A program made the position numbers and the translations under genes. Below the pieces are notes generated by a model, which ran no database searches, was not told the DNA's origin, and saw nothing but the letters and a program-made list of their open reading frames with translations. From NCBI RefSeq assembly GCF_014656095.1, contig NZ_BNBT01000023.1:1-64000 (forward strand): 64,000 nt of DNA. The letters run 5' to 3'. Within the stretch, counting starts at the first letter, position 1. Every line of letters begins with the position of its first letter. Positions 27,301 to 36,383 of this stretch are shown here, one piece after another. Source of the stretch: Streptomyces longispororuber. Lineage in GTDB: Bacteria; Actinomycetota; Actinomycetes; Streptomycetales; Streptomycetaceae.

Positions 27301-28386
27301 TCAGAGTGCGCCGCGGGCCTCCGCGATGCGCTGCTCGGCGATCCGGTCGGCGGCCGCGGCGGGCGGTATGCCGTCCGTCTTGGCGCGAGCGAAGATGGCC
27401 AGCGTGGTGTCGTAGATCTTCGCGGCCTTGGCCTTGCAGCGGTCGAAGTCGAAGCCGTGCAGCTCGTCGGCGACCTGGATCACGCCGCCCGCGTTCACCA
27501 CGTAGTCGGGGGCGTAGAGGATGCCGCGGTCGGCGAGGTCCTTCTCGACGCCGGGGTGGGCGAGCTGGTTGTTGGCCGCGCCGCACACCACCTTGGCGGT
27601 GACCACGGGCACCGTGCCGTCGTTCAGCGCGCCGCCGAGGGCGCAGGGCGCGTACACGTCGAGCTCCGGCAGGCGGATCAGGGTCTCGGTGTCGGCGACC
27701 GCGGTGATCTCCGGGTGCTTGTCGGTGATGCGGCGCACGGAGTCCTCACGCACGTCCGTGATCACGACCTGGGCGCCGTCCTCCAGGAGGTGCTCGACGA
27801 GGATGTGGCCCACCTTGCCGACGCCCGCGACGCCCACCGTGCGGCCGCGCAGCGTGGGCGCGCCCCACAGGTGCTGGGCGGAGGCGCGCATGCCCTGGAA
27901 GACGCCGAAGGCGGTGAGCACGGAGGAGTCGCCCGCGCCGCCGTTCTCGGGGGAGCGGCCGGTGGTCCAGCGGTTCTCGCGGGCCACCACGTCCATGTCC
28001 GCCACGTACGTGCCGACGTCGCAGGCCGTCACGTAGCGGCCGCCGAGCGAGGCCACGAAGCGGCCGTAGGCGAGCAGCAGCTCCTCGCTCTTGATCTTCT
28101 CCGGGTCGCCGATGATGACGGCCTTGCCCCCGCCGTGGTCGAGCCCGGCCATGGCGTTCTTGTACGACATGCCGCGCGCGAGGTTCAACGCGTCGGCGAC
28201 GGCCGCCTCTTCGGTGGCGTACGGGTAGAAGCGCGTACCGCCGAGGGCGGGGCCCAGGGCGGTGGAGTGGATGGCGATGACGGCCTTGAGTCCGCTGGCG
28301 CGGTCCTGGCAGAGCACGACCTGCTCATGACCCCCCTGCTCCGACTGGAAGAGGGTGTGCAGGACGCCGTCGGTTACATCGGTCAC
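27301..28386 (-). CDS. vdh: Valine (Leu/Phe/Val) dehydrogenase
   Basis: It oxidatively deaminates branched-chain amino acids with NAD+, feeding acyl-CoA starters for polyketides and fatty acids. At 361 residues it is close to the Streptomyces Vdh length I recall. Motifs are [36 protein letters not shown] with the catalytic Lys, the Rossmann loop [17 protein letters not shown], and [15 protein letters not shown]. Neighbouring DUF3073 and bldC agree with the Streptomyces order. An imperfect 21-bp direct repeat lies 70-115 bp upstream of the ATG. Confidence 0.94.
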   Translation of the reverse strand: MTDVTDGVLHTLFQSEQGGHEQVVLCQDRASGLKAVIAIHSTALGPALGGTRFYPYATEEAAVADALNLARGMSYKNAMAGLDHGGGKAVIIGDPEKIKSEELLLAYGRFVASLGGRYVTACDVGTYVADMDVVARENRWTTGRSPENGGAGDSSVLTAFGVFQGMRASAQHLWGAPTLRGRTVGVAGVGKVGHILVEHLLEDGAQVVITDVREDSVRRITDKHPEITAVADTETLIRLPELDVYAPCALGGALNDGTVPVVTAKVVCGAANNQLAHPGVEKDLADRGILYAPDYVVNAGGVIQVADELHGFDFDRCKAKAAKIYDTTLAIFARAKTDGIPPAAAADRIAEQRIAEARGAL

Positions 28387-28453
28387 GGTGGTGACTCCCG
28401 GTTACGTAGCGGCGGTTGGTCGGGATGCCCGTGCGGGTGGCGGGTCCCGGTTG

Positions 28454-28499
28454 TGGCACGAGAGTAGAGCCTGAGCCGTGGCATGAGACTAGAGCCTGG
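28454..28499. repeat. Imperfect 21-bp direct repeat upstream of vdh
   Basis: TGGCACGAGAGTAGAGCCTG(A) at 28454-28474 recurs at 28479-28499 with three substitutions, a 25-bp period. It lies in the divergent vdh/unknown-gene control region and could be a regulator-binding pair. Confidence 0.6.
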
Positions 28500-28649
28500 C
28501 AGGACCTGGGCACCGCACGGTGTTCGGCTTCACCCTGTCCCTCCGTCCGCGGGATCAGTCGCACCGGCTGTGCGGCGCGGTACGGCGGTGTTCGGCCATG
28601 GCGTGAAGCGCCGTGTTTTCCGGCCGGTGGGCGGGGGAGGGGAGGAGCC

Positions 28650-29567
28650 GTGCCCAAGGTGTCCTCGGTGGTCGTCCCGTACGCGTCGTACCTGCGTGTG
28701 TACGAGCCCCTCGCCGCCTTCCCCGAGCCCGAGCGCACCCACTGGGCGCGCTACGCGCGCCGCCCCGAGCGCCCCTCCTACCAGGACGAACTGCGCGCCT
28801 CGCTGGCTGATTTGGTGCCCACGCCGCCGATCCCGGTGCCGGTGCACGAGAGCCGGGACGCGTTCGTGGTCGAGGCCGACGGCGTGGTGTGCGTGTGCCC
28901 CTGGCGCACCCGGCTGCGCGGCTGGCAGGCCCTGGGCGAGCTGACGGGGTCGCTGCCCGCGCCGGTCCTGGACGCGGTCATCCCGCCGGTGGTGCGCCGC
29001 CAGGCCGCCGCGGACTACGAGGCGTGGCTGGCCCGCAACCCCGACGCGCGCCCCTGGATCCGGACGGCCACCTGGCACGTGCCGCTGAACTGGTTCGTCC
29101 TCGTCGCGGACGAGGAGCGCTTCTACGACAGGGGAGACGACAAGGGGTACGACAAGGGGTACGGGGAGAAGGCCGACGGGGACTGCGACGGCGCCGGCGA
29201 GGGCGGGGCGTCCGGGGCGGGGGCGCCGGTGCTGCGGTACCGCACGCCGATGGTGCAGGCGCGGCGCCGCGTGGCCCGGGGCCTGAAGGCGCTGCGCGAC
29301 GCGATGGACGAGGGGCCGCTCATCGACGGCCTGGTGGACGTGGGCCGGTGGCTGGAGGAGTTCCACCCGCGCTCGCTCGTGGAGCTCGACTACGGCGGCC
29401 TGGTGCACACGCTGCCCGAGGAGATGCTCGACGAGGACCACTCGGCGGCGGACGTGGCCGAGGGCATCGAGGCCCTGCGCGACGGCGACGGGGCGAGCGC
29501 CGGGGAGGCGTACGCGCGCCTCGTCGAGCGGTGGCGCGCGGTCCGGGAGCGGCAGTTCTCGAACTGA
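28650..29567 (+). CDS. Conserved hypothetical protein between vdh and bldC
   Basis: The 305-residue soluble protein has no motif I recognise. The N-terminal part (PKVSSVVVPYASYLRVYEPL) and the middle (RTATWHVPLNWFVLVADEERF) look well ordered. A Gly/Asp/Lys-rich linker (about 170-190) containing a DKGYDKGYG repeat precedes a helical C-terminal half (RGLKALRDAMDEGPLIDGLV, LEEFHPRSLVELDYGGLVH). GTG at 28650 follows a strong GGGAGGGGAGGAG site. Position next to bldC matches an unknown gene in the same place in S. coelicolor, from memory. Confidence 0.82.
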   Translation: MPKVSSVVVPYASYLRVYEPLAAFPEPERTHWARYARRPERPSYQDELRASLADLVPTPPIPVPVHESRDAFVVEADGVVCVCPWRTRLRGWQALGELTGSLPAPVLDAVIPPVVRRQAAADYEAWLARNPDARPWIRTATWHVPLNWFVLVADEERFYDRGDDKGYDKGYGEKADGDCDGAGEGGASGAGAPVLRYRTPMVQARRRVARGLKALRDAMDEGPLIDGLVDVGRWLEEFHPRSLVELDYGGLVHTLPEEMLDEDHSAADVAEGIEALRDGDGASAGEAYARLVERWRAVRERQFSN

Positions 29568-30099
29568 CGTCGCGTTCTGTGGCTCACCTGTGACCCTGGG
29601 CCGGGGATCTTCGGCCCGGCGTAGTGCATCCTGGGCTTTCGCTGTCCCGGCGCCGGGACGTAGGTCCCGATCCGGGCCTTTGCCCGCAAGCGTGACGGAC
29701 CGCACTTAACTGGCTCTTGCGCCGATCCGCATTCCTCATGCCAAAATAGGACAAGGAGTCCGGACAGGGCTCCTTCCGTCCAACTATGGGCGGATTGCTC
29801 AGCATTGCACGCTATGGGGGGTCTGTTGACTCCTGATCGCTCTGTGACTGATCGTCACTGTGGCGTGACTGTCCGCTATGGCATGGTCCATCGGCTTCCG
29901 TCGCTGATGGACACCTGGGAGGGCAATTCCATCGGTTTGGCCGACGCGGCTGGACGGATGGTGTAGTTGTAGTGCCGAGGACAAGCCGTTCGTCCTATAA
30001 CCGACTCGACTCGCGTCCGCCATTTCGGGCAACGCGGGTCAAGGTGCAGAATTTAGAGGAATGAACCGAGAAGGTTCGGTTCTCCCGAGGAGGCCGCTC
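29568..30099 (+). promoter_or_regulatory. Long bldC upstream region
   Basis: No gene is supported in these 532 bp. A plausible bldC promoter has TGCCGA (29973-29978), a 17-bp spacer and TATAAC (29996-30001), giving a leader of about 90 nt. The AT-rich stretch at about 29728-29755 and the repeated GTGACTG/GTCACTG motifs near 29843-29870 may be further control sites. Confidence 0.45.
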
Positions 30100-30306
30100 A
30101 TGACCGCTCGCACCCCTGATGCCGAGCCGCTGCTGACCCCGGCTGAGGTCGCCACGATGTTCCGCGTCGACCCCAAGACGGTCACGCGCTGGGCCAAGGC
30201 TGGCAAGCTCACGTCGATTCGCACGCTCGGCGGGCACCGCCGCTACCGCGAGGCCGAGGTCCGCGCGCTTCTCGCGGGTATCCCGCAGCAGCGCAGCGAG
30301 GCCTGA
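30100..30306 (+). CDS. bldC: Developmental regulator BldC (MerR-like DNA-binding protein)
   Basis: The 68-residue single-domain MerR-like protein controls the onset of aerial development in Streptomyces and binds DNA as head-to-tail oligomers on direct repeats. The sequence shows LLTPAEVATMFRVDPKTVTR (helix-turn-helix) and RTLGGHRRYREAEVRALL (wing and last helix), with the length of S. coelicolor BldC as I recall it. There is no effector domain. ATG at 30100 follows GAGGAGG closely. The gene stands alone between a long promoter region and a strong terminator. Confidence 0.97.
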   Translation: MTARTPDAEPLLTPAEVATMFRVDPKTVTRWAKAGKLTSIRTLGGHRRYREAEVRALLAGIPQQRSEA

Positions 30307-30965
30307 CGCAGGGCGTTATCGCAGGAAAAAGCACACTTCGGGCGAAGAGCGCCACTGCTGCCGGGTCCCCCAACCCGGCCGTACCGCCCGGCACTCAGCT
30401 CCACACATAGCTCCATACGACACGGGCCCCGCCCCAACGGGTCCCCCGCCTGAGCCACTTGGGTGCGTCGTCGATCGCGCTGGACTCCGCCGGGTCCAGC
30501 GCGATCTTTTTTTGTGCGGTCCGCGTCGGGCTGCCCGTCGGTCCGCCGTGGGCTCGCCGTAGGTTCGCGCGCCCCCGCCGCGCTCCGGCGCGCGCGGCCG
30601 CCGGCCCGCTCGCGCGCCGGGGCGTCCGCCCTACACGCCCTCCCAGGGTTCAACAAGGCGGCTCACAGGGCCGCTCAACACTGCTCAACGGACAGGTCCG
30701 GAGTGTGGTGCAATTGCACATATTAGATTGACGTGGTGTAGGGCGGGTGTAAGTTCCAGGGTTTTCGAAACTCATTCGGTGACTACCGTCACACGGCCCG
30801 TGCCTTGTTGCCCTCACCACCCTTGCGCTAATGGGGCGTTGAGCATTGACGGAGGCGGCCGACGCTGTCGTTTCCGGGTTCCCAGGGTCCTCCGGGCGTC
30901 CGGGCGTCTCCCGTCCCCGCGCCCTCAGCTTCGCACCGCCGGGGCGCCCTCCGCGTCGGCTTTGG
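30307..30965. other. bldC 3' region, no gene supported
   Basis: It contains the strong terminator at 30473-30513. An AT-rich patch follows around 30707-30735 (GCAATTGCACATATTAGATT). Frames across 30725-30965 have no convincing start. The patch could be a promoter for something unseen or a regulatory site. Confidence 0.4.
30473..30513 (+). terminator. Rho-independent terminator after bldC
   Basis: A perfect 13-bp stem (GATCGCGCTGGAC and complement) with an 8-nt loop is followed by seven Ts (30507-30513). A canonical T run is rare in this GC-rich DNA. Confidence 0.93.
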
Positions 30966-31184
30966 TCATGCCTTGGGAGGACTTTCGTCCTCGCATTGCC
31001 CGGCGCGCCGTTCGGGCCCCTGTACGGCCTCGTGGGCGTCGTCGGAGGGCTCCATGGCGAGCCGGAGCAGGCGATGGCAGATGGGGCAGTGCCGCGTCAC
31101 GTGGCGGTAGCGCGACGCCGCGGCGAGATGCGCGCGCAGCAGGGCGCGGGTCTCGTGCCGGGCGGATGCGGGGACTGGCGTCAT
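30966..31184 (-). CDS. Small DUF6274-type protein with a CPICH motif
   Basis: The 72-residue product contains ARHETRALLRAHLAAASRYR followed by HVTRHCPICHRLLRLAMEP. The His-x-x-x-His-Cys-Pro-x-Cys-His cluster could bind a metal. It resembles a Streptomyces-only small family I know as DUF6274. The ATG at 31184 has an excellent AGGAGGTGA Shine-Dalgarno directly upstream, which makes this a real gene although it overlaps long frames on other strands. Function is unknown. It is transcribed toward bldC. Confidence 0.75.
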   Translation of the reverse strand: MTPVPASARHETRALLRAHLAAASRYRHVTRHCPICHRLLRLAMEPSDDAHEAVQGPERRAGQCEDESPPKA

Positions 31185-31523
31185 GCGTCACCTCCTGAGG
31201 CCGGGGGCGAGGTCTTCCGCGGTCTCTCCGGCCCTGCTGTTGAGGTACCGGGGGAATGTGACGGCGTCAAGGAGGGAGCACGGGAACGGGCCGTGGCGGG
31301 CGGGGCGGTGCGCCGCCGCCGCGGTCGCTCCGCGGGGGCGTGCGGCGGCCCCCTTGTGAGGGCGATCCCTCGGCGGGGGCGGCACGTGGGCCGGTGGCCC
31401 CCGGGGAACGGCCCGCGAAAGCGGCTCGTACCGAAGCGGCTCGTACGGAAGCGGCCCGCACGGTGGCGCCGGCGCGCTCGGCACTCGTACGGTCGCCGAC
31501 TCGAACGGACCGCGGGCAAACGG
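31185..31523. other. Gap between the DUF6274-type gene and tRNA-Asp, no gene seen
   Basis: It holds a short tandem repeat of a 15-bp AAGCGGCTCGTACSG unit (about 31420-31465, three imperfect copies). Frames here are shadows. The minus-strand promoter for the small gene must lie in it. Confidence 0.45.
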
Positions 31524-31557
31524 AAGCGGGCCGCACCCTTACGGATGCGGCCCGCTT
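31524..31557 (-). terminator. Hairpin after tRNA-Asp
   Basis: AAGCGGGCCGCA (31524-31535) and its complement (31546-31557) form a 12-bp stem starting 8 bp past the tRNA 3' end on the minus strand. Confidence 0.75.
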
Positions 31558-31564
31558 CGCACTG

Positions 31565-31639
31565 CGGTCCTGACGGGATTTGAACCCGCGGCCTCCACCT
31601 TGACAGGGTGGCGAGCACTCCAAACTGCTCCACAGGACC
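31565..31639 (-). tRNA. tRNA-Asp (GTC)
   Basis: On the minus strand, acceptor GGTCCTG pairs with CAGGACC, the anticodon arm is CCACC-CTGTCAA-GGTGG (anticodon GTC), the T-loop is TTCAAAT and the discriminator is G. CCA is not encoded. The same tRNA sequence recurs at 38581-38655. Confidence 0.96.
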
Positions 31640-31748
31640 AGGTTTCGCGGCACTTACTCGCGCGTTGTGCTGCGAGAAGAGACTGTACAGCAGCGCAGGC
31701 CAGTGGTCGAACTCACCCTGCGTGGCCGTCCGGTCACGACCGCCCCGG

Positions 31749-34700
31749 CTACGGGACCGCCGCGTCGATGGCCTTCACGATGCGCTTGTCCGACACGGGG
31801 TGGGCCGTGCCGAGCGCGTGGGCGAAGTAGCTGACCCGCAGCTCCTCGATCATCCAGCGGATGTCCAGGACCTCCTGCGGTACGGGGCGGCCCTGCGGCA
31901 GTTGCTCCAGGAGCCACGCGTACTCGTCGCGCATCTCGCGGACCTTCTCCATGCGCGTGGTGTCCCGCTGGGCGTTCGCCGGCATCTGCTGGAGGCGGCG
32001 GTCGGCGGCGACCATGTAGCGCATCAGGTCCGGCAGCCTGCGGATGCCCGTCTCCGTGACGAAGCCCGGCCTGATGAGGGCGTCGAGCTGCTCGCGCACG
32101 TCCTGGAGGTTCGCGAGCAGCGCCGGGCTCCGCGTGGACTTCAGGCGCCGCTCACAGGCCTGCCAGGCGGCCAGCACCTGCTGGACCTGGGCGACCGTGC
32201 GGACCGTCGTGTCGACGATCTCGGCGCGCACCTTGTCGTAGAGCTTGCGGTACGACTCCTCGTCCCACACGGGCCCGCCGAAGTCCGCGATCAGCTTGTC
32301 CGCGGCGGCCGTCGCGCAGTCGGCGAACAGCGCGGGCATGGAGCCGTGCGGGTTCGCGGACAGGGCGAGCTTCTGCTGGTTGGTCAGCTTGTCCTGGGCG
32401 AACTTGGCGGGATTGACCGGGATGTTGCGCAGGATCAGGCGGCGGGTGCCCTTCCACATGGCCTGGGCCTGCTCCGCCTCGGTGTCGAAGAGGCGTACGG
32501 AGACTGTGTCGCCGTCGTCCACGAGGGCCGGGTAGGCCTTGACGGGCTGGCCCGCCCTGCGGGTCTCGAAGACGCGGGTGAGGGTGCCGATGGTCCAGTC
32601 CGTGAGGCCGGTGCGCTCGATGGCCGCGCCGCCCGTGCGCTCGGCCGTGGCGGCGGCGGCCTGCGAGAGGGCCTTGCGCGCCTTCGGCTTGAGGCGGAGC
32701 TTGAGGGCCTCCAGGTCCTTGTCCTCGGCGAGCTTGCGGCGCCGCTCGTCGACGATCCGGAAGGTGATCTTCAGGTGGTCGGGTACGCGGGACAGGTCGA
32801 AGTCGTCGGCGCCCACCGGCACGCCGACCATCTTCTGCAGCTCGCGCGCCAGCGTGACGTGCAGCGGCTCCTGGAGGGGCACGGCCCGCTTCAGGAACTC
32901 CTTGGCGTAGTTGGGCGCCGGGACGTAGTTGCGGCGGATCGGCTTCGGCAGGGAGCGGATGAGCTCCGTGACGACCTCTTCGCGCAGGCCCGGGATCTGC
33001 CAGTCGAAACCCTCCGGCGAGACCTGGTTGAGCACCTGGAGGGGGATGTGGACCGTCACGCCGTCCGCGTCCGCACCGGGCTCGAACTGGTACGTCACCC
33101 GGAACTTCAGCGGGCCCTGCCGCCAGGTGTCCGGGTAGTCGTCCTTCGAGACGTCCCCGGCCCGCTCGTTGATGAGCATGGAGCGCTCGAAGTCGAGCAG
33201 CTCAGGCTCCTCATGGCGCTTCTTCTTCCACCAGGAGTCGAAGTGCGCGCCGGACACGACGTCCTCGGGCACGCGCTGGTCGTAGAAGTCGAAGAGCGTC
33301 TCGTCGTCGACGAGGATGTCACGGCGCCGCGCGCGGTGCTCCAGCTCCTCGACCTCGGTGAGCAGCTTGCGGTTGGCGGCGAAGAACTTGTGGTGCGTGC
33401 GCCAGTCGCCCTCGACGAGCGCGTTGCGGATGAAGAGCTCGCGGGAGACCTCGGGGTCGATGCGCCCGTAGTTCACCTTGCGGTCGGTGACGAGCGGGAC
33501 GCCGTACAGCGTCACCTTCTCGTACGCCATGACGGCCGCCTGGTCCTTCTCCCAGTGCGGCTCGCTGTAGGTGCGCTTGAGCAGGTGCTGGGCGAGCGGC
33601 TCGACCCACTCCGGCTCGATGCGCGCGTTGACGCGGGCCCACAGGCGTGACGTTTCGACCAGCTCGGCGGACATCACGAAGCGCGGCGGCTTCTTGAACA
33701 GCGCGGAGCCCGGGAAGATCGCGAACTTGGCGTTCCGCGCGCCCAGGTACTCGTTCTTCGCCGTGCCCCTGCCGCCCTCTCCGCCGGCGTCCTTCACGTC
33801 CTTCATGCCGATGTGGCTGAGCAGACCGGCGAGCAGCGAGACGTGCACCTGCTTCTCGGGGGCGTCGCTGTCGTTCGGATGGATGCCCATCTGCTTGGCG
33901 ACGGTCCGGAGCTGGCTGTAGATGTCCTGCCACTCGCGGATGCGCAGGAAGTTCAGGAACTCCCGCTTGCACATGCGGCGGAACGCGGACGAGCCCAGCT
34001 CCTTCTGCTGCTCGCGCACGTACCGCCACAGGTTCAGGTACGCGAGGAAGTCGGACGTCTCGTCCTTGAAGCGGGCGTGCTGCTGGTCGGCCTGCGTCTG
34101 CTTGTCGGCGGGGCGCTCGCGCGGGTCCTGGATGGACAGGGCGGCGGCGATGACCATGACCTCGCGGACACAGCCGTTCTTGTCGGCCTCCAGGACCATC
34201 CGGGCCAGGCGCGGGTCCACGGGGAGCTGGGCGAGCTTGCGGCCCGCCTCCGTGAGGCGCTTGCGCGGGTCCTTCTGCGCGGGGTCGAGGGCGCCGAGCT
34301 CCTGGAGGAGCTGCACGCCGTCGCGGATGTTGCGGTGGTCCGGCGGGTCGATGAAGGGGAACTTCTCGATGTCGCCGAGGCCGGCGGCGGTCATCTGCAG
34401 GATGACGGAGGCCAGGTTCGTGCGCAGGATCTCCGCGTCCGTGAACTCCGGGCGGGCGGCGAAGTCGTCCTCGGAGTACAGCCGGATGCAGATGCCGTCG
34501 CTGGTGCGGCCGCAGCGGCCCTTGCGCTGGTTGGCGCTTGCCTGGCTGATCGGCTCGATGGGCAGCCGCTGCACCTTCGTACGGTGGCTGTAGCGGGAGA
34601 TGCGGGCCGTGCCCGGGTCGATGACGTACTTGATGCCCGGGACGGTCAGGGAGGTCTCGGCGACGTTGGTCGCGAGGACGATCCGTCTGCCCGTGTGCGG

Positions 34701-35714
34701 CTGGAAGACGCGGTGCTGCTCGGCGTGCGAGAGCCGCGCGTACAGCGGCAGCACCTCGGTGAACCGGTATTTCTTCTTCTCCAGCGCGTCCGCCGTGTCC
34801 CGGATCTCGCGCTCGCCGGACAGGAAGACCAGGATGTCGCCCTTGCCCTCGGCCATCAGCTCCTCGACGGCGTCCGTGATCGCGGTGATCTGGTCGCGGT
34901 CCGGGTCGTCGCCGTCCTCCTCCAGGAGCGGGCGGTAGCGCACCTCCACGGGGTACGTACGGCCGCTGACCTCGACGATCGGGGCATCCCCGAAGTGCCG
35001 GGAGAACCGCTCGGGGTCGATGGTCGCGGAGGTGATCACGACCTTCAGGTCCGGGCGCTTCGGCAGGAGCTGCGCCAGGTACCCGAGCAGGAAGTCGATG
35101 TTGAGGCTGCGCTCGTGGGCCTCGTCGATGATGATCGTGTCGTACGCGCGCAGCTCGCGGTCCGTCTGGATCTCGGCCAGCAGGATGCCGTCCGTCATCA
35201 GCTTCACGTACGTGCCGTCGCCGACCTGGTCCGTGAAGCGGACCTTCCAGCCGACGGCCTCGCCGAGCGGCGTGTCCAGCTCGTCGGCGACGCGCTCGGC
35301 GACCGTGCGGGCGGCGATGCGGCGCGGCTGCGTGTGGCCGATGAGGCCGCGGACGCCGCGGCCGAGCTCCAGGCAGATCTTCGGGATCTGGGTGGTCTTG
35401 CCGGAGCCCGTCTCACCCGCGACGATCACCACCTGGTGGTCGCGGATCGCCTCCAGGATCGCGTCCTTCTTCTGGCTGACCGGGAGCTGCTCCGGGTACG
35501 TGATCGCGGGGACGCCCGTGGCGCGGCCCGCCGTCCTGGCGGCGGCCCGGTCGATGTCCGTCGCGATCTCGTCGAGGACGGCGGCCCGGGCCTCGGGCTT
35601 GCGGATCCGGCGCGCACCTTCGAGCCGCCGGCCGATGCGGTGCTCGTCGCGCAGCGACAGCTCCGACAGGCGGGAGGCGAGGGCGTCGAGGGTGAGGGCG
35701 GGCTGCGTAGACAT
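31749..35714 (-). CDS. hrpA: ATP-dependent RNA helicase HrpA
   Basis: This 1321-residue DEAH-box helicase is full length for HrpA. Walker A is GETGSGKT (residues 100-107), the DEAH box is at 197-200 in TIIIDEAHERS, and ITSATID follows. The C-terminal helicase half carries TNVAETSLTVPGIKYVID and QRKGRCGRTSDGICIRLY. The long C-terminal HrpA-specific region extends to the end. Such enzymes rescue or remodel ribosomes and process RNA. It is a single gene on the minus strand facing tRNA-Asp. Confidence 0.96.
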   Translation of the reverse strand: MSTQPALTLDALASRLSELSLRDEHRIGRRLEGARRIRKPEARAAVLDEIATDIDRAAARTAGRATGVPAITYPEQLPVSQKKDAILEAIRDHQVVIVAGETGSGKTTQIPKICLELGRGVRGLIGHTQPRRIAARTVAERVADELDTPLGEAVGWKVRFTDQVGDGTYVKLMTDGILLAEIQTDRELRAYDTIIIDEAHERSLNIDFLLGYLAQLLPKRPDLKVVITSATIDPERFSRHFGDAPIVEVSGRTYPVEVRYRPLLEEDGDDPDRDQITAITDAVEELMAEGKGDILVFLSGEREIRDTADALEKKKYRFTEVLPLYARLSHAEQHRVFQPHTGRRIVLATNVAETSLTVPGIKYVIDPGTARISRYSHRTKVQRLPIEPISQASANQRKGRCGRTSDGICIRLYSEDDFAARPEFTDAEILRTNLASVILQMTAAGLGDIEKFPFIDPPDHRNIRDGVQLLQELGALDPAQKDPRKRLTEAGRKLAQLPVDPRLARMVLEADKNGCVREVMVIAAALSIQDPRERPADKQTQADQQHARFKDETSDFLAYLNLWRYVREQQKELGSSAFRRMCKREFLNFLRIREWQDIYSQLRTVAKQMGIHPNDSDAPEKQVHVSLLAGLLSHIGMKDVKDAGGEGGRGTAKNEYLGARNAKFAIFPGSALFKKPPRFVMSAELVETSRLWARVNARIEPEWVEPLAQHLLKRTYSEPHWEKDQAAVMAYEKVTLYGVPLVTDRKVNYGRIDPEVSRELFIRNALVEGDWRTHHKFFAANRKLLTEVEELEHRARRRDILVDDETLFDFYDQRVPEDVVSGAHFDSWWKKKRHEEPELLDFERSMLINERAGDVSKDDYPDTWRQGPLKFRVTYQFEPGADADGVTVHIPLQVLNQVSPEGFDWQIPGLREEVVTELIRSLPKPIRRNYVPAPNYAKEFLKRAVPLQEPLHVTLARELQKMVGVPVGADDFDLSRVPDHLKITFRIVDERRRKLAEDKDLEALKLRLKPKARKALSQAAAATAERTGGAAIERTGLTDWTIGTLTRVFETRRAGQPVKAYPALVDDGDTVSVRLFDTEAEQAQAMWKGTRRLILRNIPVNPAKFAQDKLTNQQKLALSANPHGSMPALFADCATAAADKLIADFGGPVWDEESYRKLYDKVRAEIVDTTVRTVAQVQQVLAAWQACERRLKSTRSPALLANLQDVREQLDALIRPGFVTETGIRRLPDLMRYMVAADRRLQQMPANAQRDTTRMEKVREMRDEYAWLLEQLPQGRPVPQEVLDIRWMIEELRVSYFAHALGTAHPVSDKRIVKAIDAAVP

Positions 35715-35818
35715 ACGCCGTCAAGGATCTCACCCGGCGCGGACAGGTGGCCAACCGATTTCGCGGGGCGTGTGCCGGGCCGCCCGGGGCGCCGGGCCCG
35801 GCACGTACCATTCCGGGC

Positions 35819-36325
35819 ATGTCGTCCCGTGCGCGTTCGCCGTGGTGCCCCTTGGTGGCGCTGCTGCTCGTGGTGCTCGGGACGTTCTGCGGGCCCGCGG
35901 CGGCGGCCGAGCGGCCCGCCGCGCCGGTACGGGCCGTGCCCGCCGCTGCTCCTGCCTCCGGGCCCGCCGCCGCTGAGCCCGTTGCCGCTGATGCTGCCGC
36001 CGTGCCCGCCGACTCCGCCGGTGTGGACGCGTCCGGGGTGTCCGCCGGGCCCTTCCCGCAGGCGCTCGCTCGTGACTCCGCCGGGCGGCAGGCACCGCCC
36101 GGCTGCGGGCAGCGGGACGTGCAGGACCTCGGCCAGCGGCCCCTGGCGCCGCGACCGGGTCCCTCGTACGAGCTGCTGCCCGCGCCCTACGACGTCCGCG
36201 CCGTCTCGGGTGACTGGGGCGCCTGGGGCGCGGAGCAGGCCCTGCTCGCCGCCGCGCGGGTGCTGCGGGCGCCGCCGCCGGTCGCGCCGCCCTCACCGGT
36301 CGGCCTCTCCGTCCTGCGCGTGTAG
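35819..36325 (+). CDS. Small secreted hypothetical protein
   Basis: The 168-residue product has an N-terminal signal peptide (basic start, then CPLVALLLVVLGTFCGPAAA) and a long Ala/Pro/Val-rich stretch typical of wall-spanning or disordered segments. The C-terminal part has PPGCGQRDVQDLGQRPL and SYELLPAPYDVRAVSGDWG. No enzyme motif is visible. TACCAT (35806-35811) ends 7 bp before the ATG, so it may be leaderless. The DsbA-like gene follows after 58 bp, so it may be a client or partner of that redox pair, which is speculation. Confidence 0.6.
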   Translation: MSSRARSPWCPLVALLLVVLGTFCGPAAAAERPAAPVRAVPAAAPASGPAAAEPVAADAAAVPADSAGVDASGVSAGPFPQALARDSAGRQAPPGCGQRDVQDLGQRPLAPRPGPSYELLPAPYDVRAVSGDWGAWGAEQALLAAARVLRAPPPVAPPSPVGLSVLRV

Positions 36326-36383
36326 GAGACCCCTGTCCCCAGGGGTCCCGCCATCACGCACGCAACAGGAGAAGCGCATCACC

